Source of the DNA: Nocardioides immobilis
Lineage (GTDB): Bacteria > Actinomycetota > Actinomycetes > Propionibacteriales > Nocardioidaceae
NCBI RefSeq assembly: GCF_003515065.1
Contig: NZ_QXGH01000022.1
Coordinates: 62,001-126,000, forward strand
Reading direction: 5' to 3'
DNA length: 64,000 bases
The notes under the pieces: generated by a model
What the model saw: the letters and a program-made list of their open reading frames with translations, nothing else
What the model was told of the DNA's origin: nothing
The model's database searches: none
Made by a program: the position numbers and the translations under genes
In this document: piece by piece, positions 40,573 through 47,791 of the stretch
How positions within the stretch are numbered: the first letter of the stretch is position 1
Layout of the letters: the number at the start of each line of letters is the position of its first letter

Positions 40573-42308
40573 TCGGTGACTCCTTCGGATCGGGCGGAGA
40601 CCTGCTCGACGAGCCGGAATTTCTGGACCTTGCCGGTGGCGGTGGTCGGGAGGTCGGTTGCTTCGAGGAAGACGACGCGCTTCGGCACCTTGAACCGCGC
40701 GAGGTTCTGGCGCGCGTGGTCGATGACGTCGCCCTCGGACAGAGCCGAGTCGGGGGCAGGCACGACGACAGCGCAGCCGATCTCGCCCCAGCGGTCGTCG
40801 CGCAGCCCGATCGCGTACACCTGGCTGATCCCCGGATGGGTGGCCAGGACGTCCTCGACCTCCTTGGGCATCACCAGCTCGCCTCCGGACTTGTAGAGCT
40901 CCTTGCTGCGCCCGGTCAGCTCCAAGTAGCCGTTGGGCCGCACCCGGCCGAGGTCGCCGGAGTGAAGCCAGCCGTCACGGACCGCCTCCGCGGTCTCCTC
41001 GGGCTTGCCGTAGTAGCCGAGCATCATGGTCGGGCCCTGCGAGACCAGCTCACCGGTCTCGCCATCGGGAAGCGGCTCGGCGGTCACCGGATCGACCGTG
41101 CGGTAGACGCATAGGGCCGCGAGGCCGTTGTGCTCCGTGCCGGGAACACCGGCGGCGCCGGCCAGCTTGGGCCGCCCGACGGTGGTGGACGTGAGCGCCA
41201 GCTCGTCCTCCGGCAGGGTGAGCGTCATCGCGCCTCCGCACTCGGTCATGCCGTAGCCGGTGACGATCTCACTGACGCCGAACTCCGTCTCGAACTGCTC
41301 CCAGAGCCAGATCGGGGCAGGCGCCGACCCACAGAGGATCGCGGTGAGGCTGCTGAGATCCGTCTTGTGCCGCAGCGGGCTCTCGAGCAGGGCGACCGCC
41401 ATCGTCGGCACGCAGAGCAGGTCGGTGGCCCGGTGCTTCTCGACCGCGGTCAGGTACGCCTCGGCGCTGAAGGCCGGGAGCATGATCACCGCGCCGCCGA
41501 CGTACGTCGCTGAGAGCAGCCCCTCGACGTACCCGAACATGTGGTAGCAGGGCAAGGAGAAGAGGATCCGGCGGCCGTCCTCGTAGGCACGCGTGAGGGC
41601 CGAGGCGTACGCCGTGCGCAGCACGTCGTCGTGGCTGACCTGGACCCCCTTCGGGGAACCGGTGCTCCCCGACGTGTAGAGGATGTCGGCGATGTCGTCC
41701 GGGGCGTGGCCGGCGTCGGCCGCAGCGCCCGCGTGCCGCGCACCGAGCTCGAGCAGAGCGTCCAGGCCGAAGGCGCCCGGCCTCGCGGTCTCGCCCTCCC
41801 GCGCCAGGACGACGTGACGCAGCGTATCCGGCGCCCCGCCACCGGCAGGCGGACGTTCGGCAAAGCCCGCTGCGTCCCAGCCGGGCACGATCCCGTCGAG
41901 CATCGCGGCGTGGTCGAGCCCCCCGAACCCGGCCATGGTGATCAGCGCGGAGCACTCGGACTGCGCCAGCACGTAGCGGAGCTCGTCGGCGCGGTAGAGG
42001 AAGTTGAACGGGATCGCCACGGCGCCGGTGCGGGCGATCGCGAGCTTGAGCGTGACGAACTCGGGATGGTTGGCCATCAGGAGCCCCACCCGGTCGCCCG
42101 GCCGCACGCCGAGCGCTACCAGGCCGTCGGCGAGCCGCCGCGACTCGTCGGCGACCTGCCGGTAGGTCAGGGTGCGCTCGTCGGTGATCACCAGCGGGCG
42201 CTCGCCGTACTCCTGCGCGCACGCGTCGAGCCAGCTGTCGAGGGTGTGCGGCGTCCAGCGCGCGAATCGGCCGCGCAGGCCCGCGCGCCGTTCGGGGATG
42301 GTGGGCAC
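40569..42308 (-). CDS. AMP-dependent acyl-CoA ligase
   Basis: 579 residues; GTG start at 42308 with AAGGAG nine bases upstream. P-loop ILYTSGSTGSPKGVQVS, adenine motif TGYGMTECGGAM, GWLHSGDLGRVRPNGYLELTG and the lysine segment LPTTATGKVQKFRL are intact. First gene of the Rieske operon, so activation to a CoA thioester may come before ring attack, or the ligase may act on a cleavage product. An operator lies 21 bases before the start. Confidence 0.92.
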   Translation of the reverse strand: MPTIPERRAGLRGRFARWTPHTLDSWLDACAQEYGERPLVITDERTLTYRQVADESRRLADGLVALGVRPGDRVGLLMANHPEFVTLKLAIARTGAVAIPFNFLYRADELRYVLAQSECSALITMAGFGGLDHAAMLDGIVPGWDAAGFAERPPAGGGAPDTLRHVVLAREGETARPGAFGLDALLELGARHAGAAADAGHAPDDIADILYTSGSTGSPKGVQVSHDDVLRTAYASALTRAYEDGRRILFSLPCYHMFGYVEGLLSATYVGGAVIMLPAFSAEAYLTAVEKHRATDLLCVPTMAVALLESPLRHKTDLSSLTAILCGSAPAPIWLWEQFETEFGVSEIVTGYGMTECGGAMTLTLPEDELALTSTTVGRPKLAGAAGVPGTEHNGLAALCVYRTVDPVTAEPLPDGETGELVSQGPTMMLGYYGKPEETAEAVRDGWLHSGDLGRVRPNGYLELTGRSKELYKSGGELVMPKEVEDVLATHPGISQVYAIGLRDDRWGEIGCAVVVPAPDSALSEGDVIDHARQNLARFKVPKRVVFLEATDLPTTATGKVQKFRLVEQVSARSEGVTE

Positions 42309-42328
42309 GCTCCACTCCTTCGCTCGTC

Positions 42329-42345
42329 TTTAATCAATATTAGAA
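42329..42345. promoter_or_regulatory. Palindromic operator, site 7
   Basis: TTTAATCAATATTAGAA, TTTAAT / ATTAGA arms, just upstream of the ligase that heads the Rieske operon. The remainder of the 150-base gap to 42459 shows no gene. Confidence 0.55.
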
Positions 42346-42459
42346 TAATGGGATCCGTCGGAACGCACAACCCCGGGGCCAGTCAGACGAGCTCGCGCCC
42401 GTCGGCGTCACAGGCCGCTCGGCCGCCACTAACCAGCGGGCAGGCACGTGGCTGCTCCC

Positions 42460-43251
42460 TCAGGTTGTGATGCCCCCGAACTGTGGGCGGCGCTTCTCGG
42501 CGAAGGCAGCCACGCCCTCGGCGAAGTCGTCGGTGTCCCAGAGCTGGGTCTGGTTCCTGACCTCGAGGTCGAGCACGGCCAGCGGGTGCCGCGGTTCGCC
42601 GGAGAGCATCTGCTTGATCACGCCGAGCGCGAGCGGGGGGCCGGCGGCGAGCCGCTCGGCGTCGGCCAGGGCTGCGTCCAGTGCCGCGCCCGGCTCGACG
42701 ACGCTGTCGACCAGGCCGATCGGCAGCGCGTCCTCGCCGCTGGTGCGCGTGCCGAGCATCAGCATCTGTCGCGCGCGCGGGGCCCCGACACGTGCCGGGA
42801 GCGAGGCGAAGATCCCCATGTCGCCGGCGAGCCCGACCGCAGTGAACGTCGTCGCGAACGTCGCGTCGGAGGCTGCGACGATCCGGTCGCAGGCGAGCGC
42901 GAGCGCCGCGCCGGCGCCGTACGCCGGACCCTCGACGGCGGCAACCACCGGCTTGGGCGTGCTCCAGATCGCGCGGACCACTCGCTGCGCTGCGTGCGCG
43001 CGAGCAGTGGTCTCGTGCCGCGGAGCACGCTGCATCGTCGAGATGTCGCCGCCGGAGCAGAACGATCCGCCCGCGCCGGTCAGCACGATGGCCCGCACCC
43101 GGGCGTCCGCATCGGCGGCCTCGAGCACGTCCGCCAGCGCGTAGCGCAGCGGCAGGTCGATCGCGTTCTTGCGCTCCGGCCGGTTGAGCGTGACGATGCG
43201 GACCGCGCCGCGGTCCTCGGCCAGGACGAGGTCGTTCACCGGTGGGATCAC
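42460..43251 (-). CDS. Enoyl-CoA hydratase/isomerase family protein (crotonase 1)
   Basis: 263 residues. Crotonase core: VTLNRPERKNAIDLPLRY, oxyanion segment GGSFCSGGDIS, GPAYGAGAALALACDR. The two hydratase glutamates are replaced (TFTAVGLAGDMG and RARQMLML), while an aspartate stands in AGDMG where PaaG and enoyl-CoA isomerases have theirs. Isomerase rather than hydratase is therefore likely. Third and last of three overlapping crotonase genes in the MaoC-SDR operon. Confidence 0.85.
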   Translation of the reverse strand: MIPPVNDLVLAEDRGAVRIVTLNRPERKNAIDLPLRYALADVLEAADADARVRAIVLTGAGGSFCSGGDISTMQRAPRHETTARAHAAQRVVRAIWSTPKPVVAAVEGPAYGAGAALALACDRIVAASDATFATTFTAVGLAGDMGIFASLPARVGAPRARQMLMLGTRTSGEDALPIGLVDSVVEPGAALDAALADAERLAAGPPLALGVIKQMLSGEPRHPLAVLDLEVRNQTQLWDTDDFAEGVAAFAEKRRPQFGGITT

Positions 43252-44051
43252 CGGCCCTCGAACTTCGGCGTCCGACGCTCGATGACGGCTGCCAGGCCCT
43301 CCCTGCTGTCGGCGGTGCCGGAGAGCTCGGAGACGACACGGGCCTCTTCGGCGAGCCGCTCCTCGACCCCGGACCCCAGGCCGCCCCAGACCAGCCGCTT
43401 GGTGGCGGCGAGGGCGAGCGGTGGCTGAGCGGCGAGCTCGGCAGCGAGTGAGTCGACGGCCTGGTCGAGCTGGTCGTCGGGCACGACCCGGCTGACGATG
43501 CCGAGCTGATGCGCGTCCGCGGCCGTCAACGTCGGGTTGGTGAGCAGGATGTCCAGTGCCCGCCGCAGGCCGACGATGCGCGACAGCGTCACGCTCGTGC
43601 CAGCGTCGGGCGCCATCCCGACGCGGACCGCGCCGGAGAAGAACCGCGCGGACTCGCCGGCGACGACCAGGTCCGCGGCGCAGGCGAACCCGAAGCCGGC
43701 GCCGCCCGCCGCGAACCCCTGGATCCTCGCGATCACCGGAGCCTTGAGCTGGATCAACGCCGAGGTCGCCAGCTGCAGCCAGGCCGTCGCCTCGCGCAGA
43801 TAGTCCGGAAGCGCTTCTCCCTTGGCCGCGAAGGTCTTGACGTCGCCGCCCGCGCAGAAGTTGCGACCCTCGCCGCTCAGGATCACGACGCGCACGCCGG
43901 GCTCGGCGTGGCAGCGGAGCCCTGCGCCGTGCAGCGCCTGGAGCAATGGCACGTCGACCGCGTTCGATGCCTCGGGGCGGTTCAGGCGGATCCGCGCGAT
44001 CCCGTCATCGACGTCCAGCAGGACCGGGCCATCGGGAATCAGGCTGTTCAT
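43248..44051 (-). CDS. Enoyl-CoA hydratase/isomerase family protein (crotonase 2)
   Basis: 267 residues; start ATG 44051 overlaps the neighbour's stop by four bases. IRLNRPEASNAVDVPLLQAL, GRNFCAGGDVKTFAAKG, GFAAGGAGFGFA. The active-site loop reads VRVGMAPDAGTSVTLSRIVG, close to the PaaG (1,2-epoxyphenylacetyl-CoA isomerase) pattern with its aspartate. A double-bond isomerase or ring-opening role is more likely than plain hydration. Coupled at both ends to other crotonases. Confidence 0.86.
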   Translation of the reverse strand: MNSLIPDGPVLLDVDDGIARIRLNRPEASNAVDVPLLQALHGAGLRCHAEPGVRVVILSGEGRNFCAGGDVKTFAAKGEALPDYLREATAWLQLATSALIQLKAPVIARIQGFAAGGAGFGFACAADLVVAGESARFFSGAVRVGMAPDAGTSVTLSRIVGLRRALDILLTNPTLTAADAHQLGIVSRVVPDDQLDQAVDSLAAELAAQPPLALAATKRLVWGGLGSGVEERLAEEARVVSELSGTADSREGLAAVIERRTPKFEGR

Positions 44052-44842
44052 GAGCTCTCCTTGCGGTGGGTGAAGGCGGTGACGCTCGCGCTGCCGGCCT
44101 CGCCCGAGATGTGGGAGACGACGGCGCCGCGCTCTGCGAGCAGCGCGGAGGCGAGGTCGTCCTCGCCGTGGTCGCGCACGAGCCGCTTGATCGTTGCCAC
44201 GGCATCGGGACGGCGGCCGCCGAGCCGGCGTACGAACGACTCGACCTCGTCGTCGAAGCTGTCGCAGGCGAAGGACCGGTACGCGAGACCCCATTCGACG
44301 GCTTCGACGCCGCTGATCCGGTCACCGCCGAGGAGCAACCCGAGTGCCCGTTGCCGGCCGACGAGACGTGGCAGCCGCTGCGATCCTCCCCCGCCGGGCA
44401 CCATCCCGAAGTTGACGTGGTTGTCGCTGATCCGCGCATCGTGACGGACGAGGACGACGTCGCAGGCCTGCATGAGCTCGAAGCCACCGGCCATGGCGAC
44501 GCCCTCCACCGCCGCGACGACGGGCGGCCGGATCTCGCCCACGGCGCTACAGGCTGCACCGAAGGCGTCGAAGAGCCCCCGGAGCGATGCTGCGCCAGCC
44601 GCCCGGAGCCGCTGGACCTCGTCGAAGTCGCCGCCGGCACAGAAGTTCCCGCCAGCACCACGGATGAGCACCACCCGAACGTCGGGGTCGGCGTCGGCCG
44701 TGCGCAGCGCGCGCTCCAGCTCGACGGCGAGCTCGACGGTCACCGCATTCATCGCATCGGGCCGCGCCAGGGTGATCCGCGCGACGTGGTCGGCCACCTC
44801 GAGGCGGACCGGTCCCGATGGCTCCACCGCGTCCGCGCTCAC
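44048..44842 (-). CDS. Enoyl-CoA hydratase/isomerase family protein (crotonase 3)
   Basis: 264 residues; GTG start at 44842 overlaps the SDR stop as GTGA. ITLARPDAMNAVTVELAVEL, GGNFCAGGDFDEV, GVAMAGGFELM. The loop ISDNHVNFGMVPGGGGSQRLPRLVG has the hydratase shape, but histidine replaces the first catalytic glutamate, and LGLLLGG lacks the second. Possibly an altered reaction such as retro-aldol or ring cleavage. Likely paralogue of the two that follow. Confidence 0.85.
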   Translation of the reverse strand: MSADAVEPSGPVRLEVADHVARITLARPDAMNAVTVELAVELERALRTADADPDVRVVLIRGAGGNFCAGGDFDEVQRLRAAGAASLRGLFDAFGAACSAVGEIRPPVVAAVEGVAMAGGFELMQACDVVLVRHDARISDNHVNFGMVPGGGGSQRLPRLVGRQRALGLLLGGDRISGVEAVEWGLAYRSFACDSFDDEVESFVRRLGGRRPDAVATIKRLVRDHGEDDLASALLAERGAVVSHISGEAGSASVTAFTHRKESS

Positions 44843-45576
44843 ATTCCCCTCCCGCCGGCGACCTCGAGCACGGTGCCCGTCATGTAGCTGGAGAGGTCAG
44901 ACGCGAGGAAGGCGACGACGTTCGCGACCTCCGCCGGCTCACCCGCCCGCCGCATCGGGATCGTCGCCTCCGTGGCTGCGAACGCCTCAGGCGTCATCGC
45001 GGCCGTCATCGGGGTCTTGATCAATCCCGGCTGGATCGCGTTCACCCGCACCCCGTGGTGGGCGAGCTCCTTGGCCGCAGCCTTCGTCATGCCGACGATG
45101 CCAGCCTTGGCCGCGCTGTAGTTGGTCTGGCCGGGGTTGCCGACCTTCCCCGACATGGACGAGAGGTTCACGATGCTGCCGCGCTTCGCCTCGCGCATCA
45201 CGGCGCTGGCAGCACGGATGCCGAGCCAGGTGCCGCGCAGGTGGACGGTGATGACGGCGTCGAAGTCCTCGACCGTCATCTTCTTCAGGGACGCGTCGCG
45301 CGTGATGCCGGCGTTGTTGACGAGGATGTCGAGGCCGCCGTACTCCTCGACTGCTTCCGAGACCAGGGCGGCCACGTCGAACTCGCTGGTGACGTCGCAG
45401 GCCACGCCGCGTGCGGCTGAGCCCAGCGCACGAGCGGCTTCCTCCGCCTTGGCCCCGTCGCGGTCGGCGAGGGTGACCCGCGCCCCGTGAGCGACGAGCG
45501 TGCGAGCGATCTCGAGCCCGATGCCCTGCGCGGCGCCGGTGACGACCGCCGAGCGGCCCTCGAGGATCGCGGTCAT
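44839..45576 (-). CDS. Short-chain dehydrogenase (FabG-like)
   Basis: 245 residues; start ATG 45576 overlaps the MaoC stop. Cofactor motif AVVTGAAQGIGLEIARTL, VNNAGITRDASLKKM, catalytic Ser in VNLSSMSGKVG, and the TNYSAAKAG tyrosine/lysine. C-terminal LEVAGGRGM is usual. It would oxidise a 3-hydroxyacyl-CoA after hydration by the upstream MaoC protein. Length and motifs are standard for FabG-type enzymes. Confidence 0.92.
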   Translation of the reverse strand: MTAILEGRSAVVTGAAQGIGLEIARTLVAHGARVTLADRDGAKAEEAARALGSAARGVACDVTSEFDVAALVSEAVEEYGGLDILVNNAGITRDASLKKMTVEDFDAVITVHLRGTWLGIRAASAVMREAKRGSIVNLSSMSGKVGNPGQTNYSAAKAGIVGMTKAAAKELAHHGVRVNAIQPGLIKTPMTAAMTPEAFAATEATIPMRRAGEPAEVANVVAFLASDLSSYMTGTVLEVAGGRGM

Positions 45577-46025
45577 GCGACGTACCGCACGATCGATTGG
45601 ACAACGGCGGCCGGCTTGGCCGCGCCGTCGACCTCGAACGTCGTCTCGAACGTCGCCTGCACCGCACCGGGGAGCTGCTCGACGCGTGCGATCCGCGACG
45701 CTGCGCGCACCTTGCTGCCCGACGGGACAGGCGCCATGAACCGCACCCGGTCGAGCCCGTAGTTGACGGCCATCGCGACGTTGTCGACGCGGTAGAGCTG
45801 GTTGATCAGCACGGGGAGCAGGGACAGCGTCAGGAAACCGTGGGCGATGGTGGTGCCGAACGGTCCGGCCGCCGCGCGCTGCTGGTCGACGTGGATCCAC
45901 TGGTCGTCACCGGTCGCGGCCGCGAACAGGTCGATCTTCTCCTGGTCGACGGACACCCAATCGGTCGTGCCGAGGTCGTCCCCTTCTGCCAGAGCGAACT
46001 CGGCGACTCCGTCGTAGATCCTCAC
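45573..46025 (-). CDS. MaoC-family enoyl-CoA hydratase
   Basis: 150-residue hotdog protein with GTG start at 46025 and AAAGG upstream. Signature FAAATGDDQWIHVDQQRAA and TTIAHGFLTLSLLP (catalytic Asp/His of R-specific hydratases, NodN-like). It hydrates enoyl-CoA. First gene of the MaoC-SDR-crotonase operon and divergent from the TetR at 46111, with an operator between them. Confidence 0.92.
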   Translation of the reverse strand: MRIYDGVAEFALAEGDDLGTTDWVSVDQEKIDLFAAATGDDQWIHVDQQRAAAGPFGTTIAHGFLTLSLLPVLINQLYRVDNVAMAVNYGLDRVRFMAPVPSGSKVRAASRIARVEQLPGAVQATFETTFEVDGAAKPAAVVQSIVRYVA

Positions 46026-46047
46026 CGGACCACACCTTTCACAAGTA

Positions 46048-46064
46048 TTTGAATTGAAACTAAA
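46048..46064. promoter_or_regulatory. Palindromic operator, site 8
   Basis: TTTGAATTGAAACTAAA, 23 bases before the MaoC start and 47 before the divergent TetR start, so it could give both autoregulation and operon control. Confidence 0.5.
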
Positions 46065-46110
46065 TTATGCGAAGGTGGGTGGGCACGTCAAACACGGAGG
46101 AGGCCCGTTG

Positions 46111-46719
46111 ATGCCCGTCGACGTAGCTGCCCCTGACCACTCGACGCGGGGTCGGATCCTCGCGGCTGCCGCACTGGCTCTCAGCACTCGCGGATACGCA
46201 CGGACCCACCTCGCCGACATCGCGCACCTGGCCGACCTGCAGCCACCGGCCGTGTACCACTACTTCGAGTCGCGCGACGAGATCGTCGCCGCAGTGATGC
46301 GCGAGGGACAGCGACTGGTCCGCCGCCACGTCGAGGCGGCTCTCGCCGCACTCCCCCGCGAGGCAGGCGTCGCCGACCGGCTGGCAGCGGCCATCGAGGC
46401 GCACCTGCGGGTCGAGCTCGAGCTGTCGGACTTCGCCCGCGCCGTGACACGGAACGCCGGCCACCTACCAGCGGATCTGCGGAGTGAGCTGGCCCGCGAG
46501 AGCAGGGAGTTCCACGACGTATGGCGCAGTCTGCTCGAGCAGGCTGCTCACCTCGGTCTGCTCCATCCCGGTTTCGACCTCCACGCAGGTCGGATGCTCG
46601 TGATCGGCGCCCTGAACTGGGCGACCGAGTGGTGGCGGCCGAACATTCCGATCGACGAGGTGGTGGCGGCCGCCCAGACCATGGTGCTGAGCGGCCTCCT
46701 GTCTAACCGACGGGGTTGA
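46111..46719 (+). CDS. TetR-family regulator (KstR2-like)
   Basis: 202 residues; ATG 46111 chosen because GGAGG lies 11 bases upstream; a longer frame from 46054 would run across the operator. HTH at about 28-55: THLADIAHLADLQPPAVYHYFESRDEI, C-terminal MLVIGALNWATEWWRPNIP shared with the TetR at 31247. Divergent from MaoC with a palindrome between. The 3' end overlaps the convergent SDR by 17 bases. It is a good candidate for the local repressor, perhaps responding to an acyl-CoA as KstR2 does. Confidence 0.9.
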   Translation: MPVDVAAPDHSTRGRILAAAALALSTRGYARTHLADIAHLADLQPPAVYHYFESRDEIVAAVMREGQRLVRRHVEAALAALPREAGVADRLAAAIEAHLRVELELSDFARAVTRNAGHLPADLRSELARESREFHDVWRSLLEQAAHLGLLHPGFDLHAGRMLVIGALNWATEWWRPNIPIDEVVAAAQTMVLSGLLSNRRG

Positions 46720-47566
46720 CGCCGGGGGCGATCTCGTCGAGCGAGGCGATCTCGGCCCATCGTTGGGCCACCTCGGCGACCGAGGGCGGCTCGGCGAACC
46801 GGACACCCTTGTTCTGGAAGAGCGCGTGACGCTGGACCAGGCCCCCGCCGACCACGTAGATCGCGCCCGTGTCCTGGCACTCCTCGCTCAGCAGCTGTGC
46901 AACCACCGGCGAGACGAACGCGGGCGGCAGCGACTCGAGGACGTCCTGGGGCGCGACGTCCTCGGTCATCCGGGTCGCGGCCATCGGCGCGACCGCGTTG
47001 ACGCGGACGTCGTAGCGCGCACCCTCGAGGGCGAGGGTGTTCATCAGCCCGACGAGGCCCATCTTGGCCGAGCCGTAGTTGCACTGCCCGAAGTTGCCGT
47101 AGAGGCCAGAGGTCGACGTCGCCATCACGATCCGACCGAAGCCCTGCTCACGCAGGTGCGGCCAGGCCGCGCGGGTCAGGTGGAAGCCGCCGTACAGGTG
47201 CACCTGGAGTACAGCGTCCCACTCCTGCTCGGTGATCTTGGCGAAGCTCGCGTCGCGCAGGATTCCGGCATTGTTGACCACGCCGTGCACGGCGCCGTAC
47301 GCCTCCAACGCGGTGGCGATGATGCGCGCGGATCCCTCCGCGGTCGCCACGCTGTCGTAGCTCGCGACGGCCTCACCGCCGGCCGCGCGGATCTCGGCGA
47401 CGACTTGGTCCGCCATCGCAGTTCCTGCGCCGGAACCGTCCTTGGCGCCTCCGAGGTCGTTGACCACGACCCTCGCGCCTTCCTGGGCGAGCAGCAGCGC
47501 GTACTCACGCCCGAGGCCGCCGCCCGCACCACTGACGACGATCACGCGTCCTTCGATCCCTGCCAT
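46703..47566 (-). CDS. Short-chain dehydrogenase (MFE-2 / 17beta-HSD4-like)
   Basis: 287 residues. Motif VVSGAGGGLGREYALLLAQEGARVVVNDLGG is characteristic of the peroxisomal multifunctional enzyme type 2 dehydrogenase group, as in ChsB1-like enzymes of sterol breakdown. VVNNAGILRDASFAKI, TSTSGLYGNFGQCNYGSAK carry the active residues. It oxidises 3-hydroxyacyl-CoA with NAD. The C-terminal extension (VRFAEPPSVAEVAQRWAEI) is also usual in this group. It stands alone behind its own operator. Confidence 0.9.
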   Translation of the reverse strand: MAGIEGRVIVVSGAGGGLGREYALLLAQEGARVVVNDLGGAKDGSGAGTAMADQVVAEIRAAGGEAVASYDSVATAEGSARIIATALEAYGAVHGVVNNAGILRDASFAKITEQEWDAVLQVHLYGGFHLTRAAWPHLREQGFGRIVMATSTSGLYGNFGQCNYGSAKMGLVGLMNTLALEGARYDVRVNAVAPMAATRMTEDVAPQDVLESLPPAFVSPVVAQLLSEECQDTGAIYVVGGGLVQRHALFQNKGVRFAEPPSVAEVAQRWAEIASLDEIAPGVNPVG

Positions 47567-47604
47567 GCCGCTACCTCTCGGTCAGTCACTGTCGTTCGGT
47601 CCTG

Positions 47605-47621
47605 TTTTAATCTACATTAAA
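47605..47621. promoter_or_regulatory. Palindromic operator, site 9
   Basis: TTTTAATCTACATTAAA, arms TTTAAT / ATTAAA, 39 bases before the SDR start. It is almost identical to site 3b in reverse orientation. Confidence 0.55.
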
Positions 47622-47676
47622 CTGGTGTCGAACTGACGATAGTGATCGACCTCACCGAACTGACGCGAGCTACCCT

Positions 47677-47688
47677 TTCAAATTTGAA
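47677..47688. promoter_or_regulatory. Perfect 12-base palindrome upstream of the VWA gene
   Basis: TTCAAATTTGAA is a perfect inverted repeat in the 225-base gap between the SDR and the VWA gene, about 104 bases before the latter. It differs from the shared operator and may belong to another regulator, for example the TetR at the end of the VWA-AveC operon. Confidence 0.4.
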
Positions 47689-47734
47689 GTAGAAACGGTC
47701 TTCCCTCAGGCTCGAACGGCTGTTATGGTCACGT

Positions 47735-47749
47735 TGTCCAATATAGACA
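47735..47749. promoter_or_regulatory. Imperfect palindrome TGTCC-N-GACA near the VWA promoter
   Basis: TGTCCAATATAGACA, with TGTC / GACA arms around an AT-rich centre, 43 bases before the VWA start at 47792. It could be an operator or overlap the promoter. Confidence 0.4.
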
Positions 47750-47791
47750 TTCCGTCCAGAACGAAGAGCGTCGTACTTGTCGAGGCAATCC

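Noticed and set aside
12338..47621. Naming the shared palindromes as KstR or KstR2 sites
   Set aside because: They do not fit the consensus I recall for either (TnnAACnnGTTnnA or AnCAAGnnCTTGnT); only a similar type of regulator is claimed.
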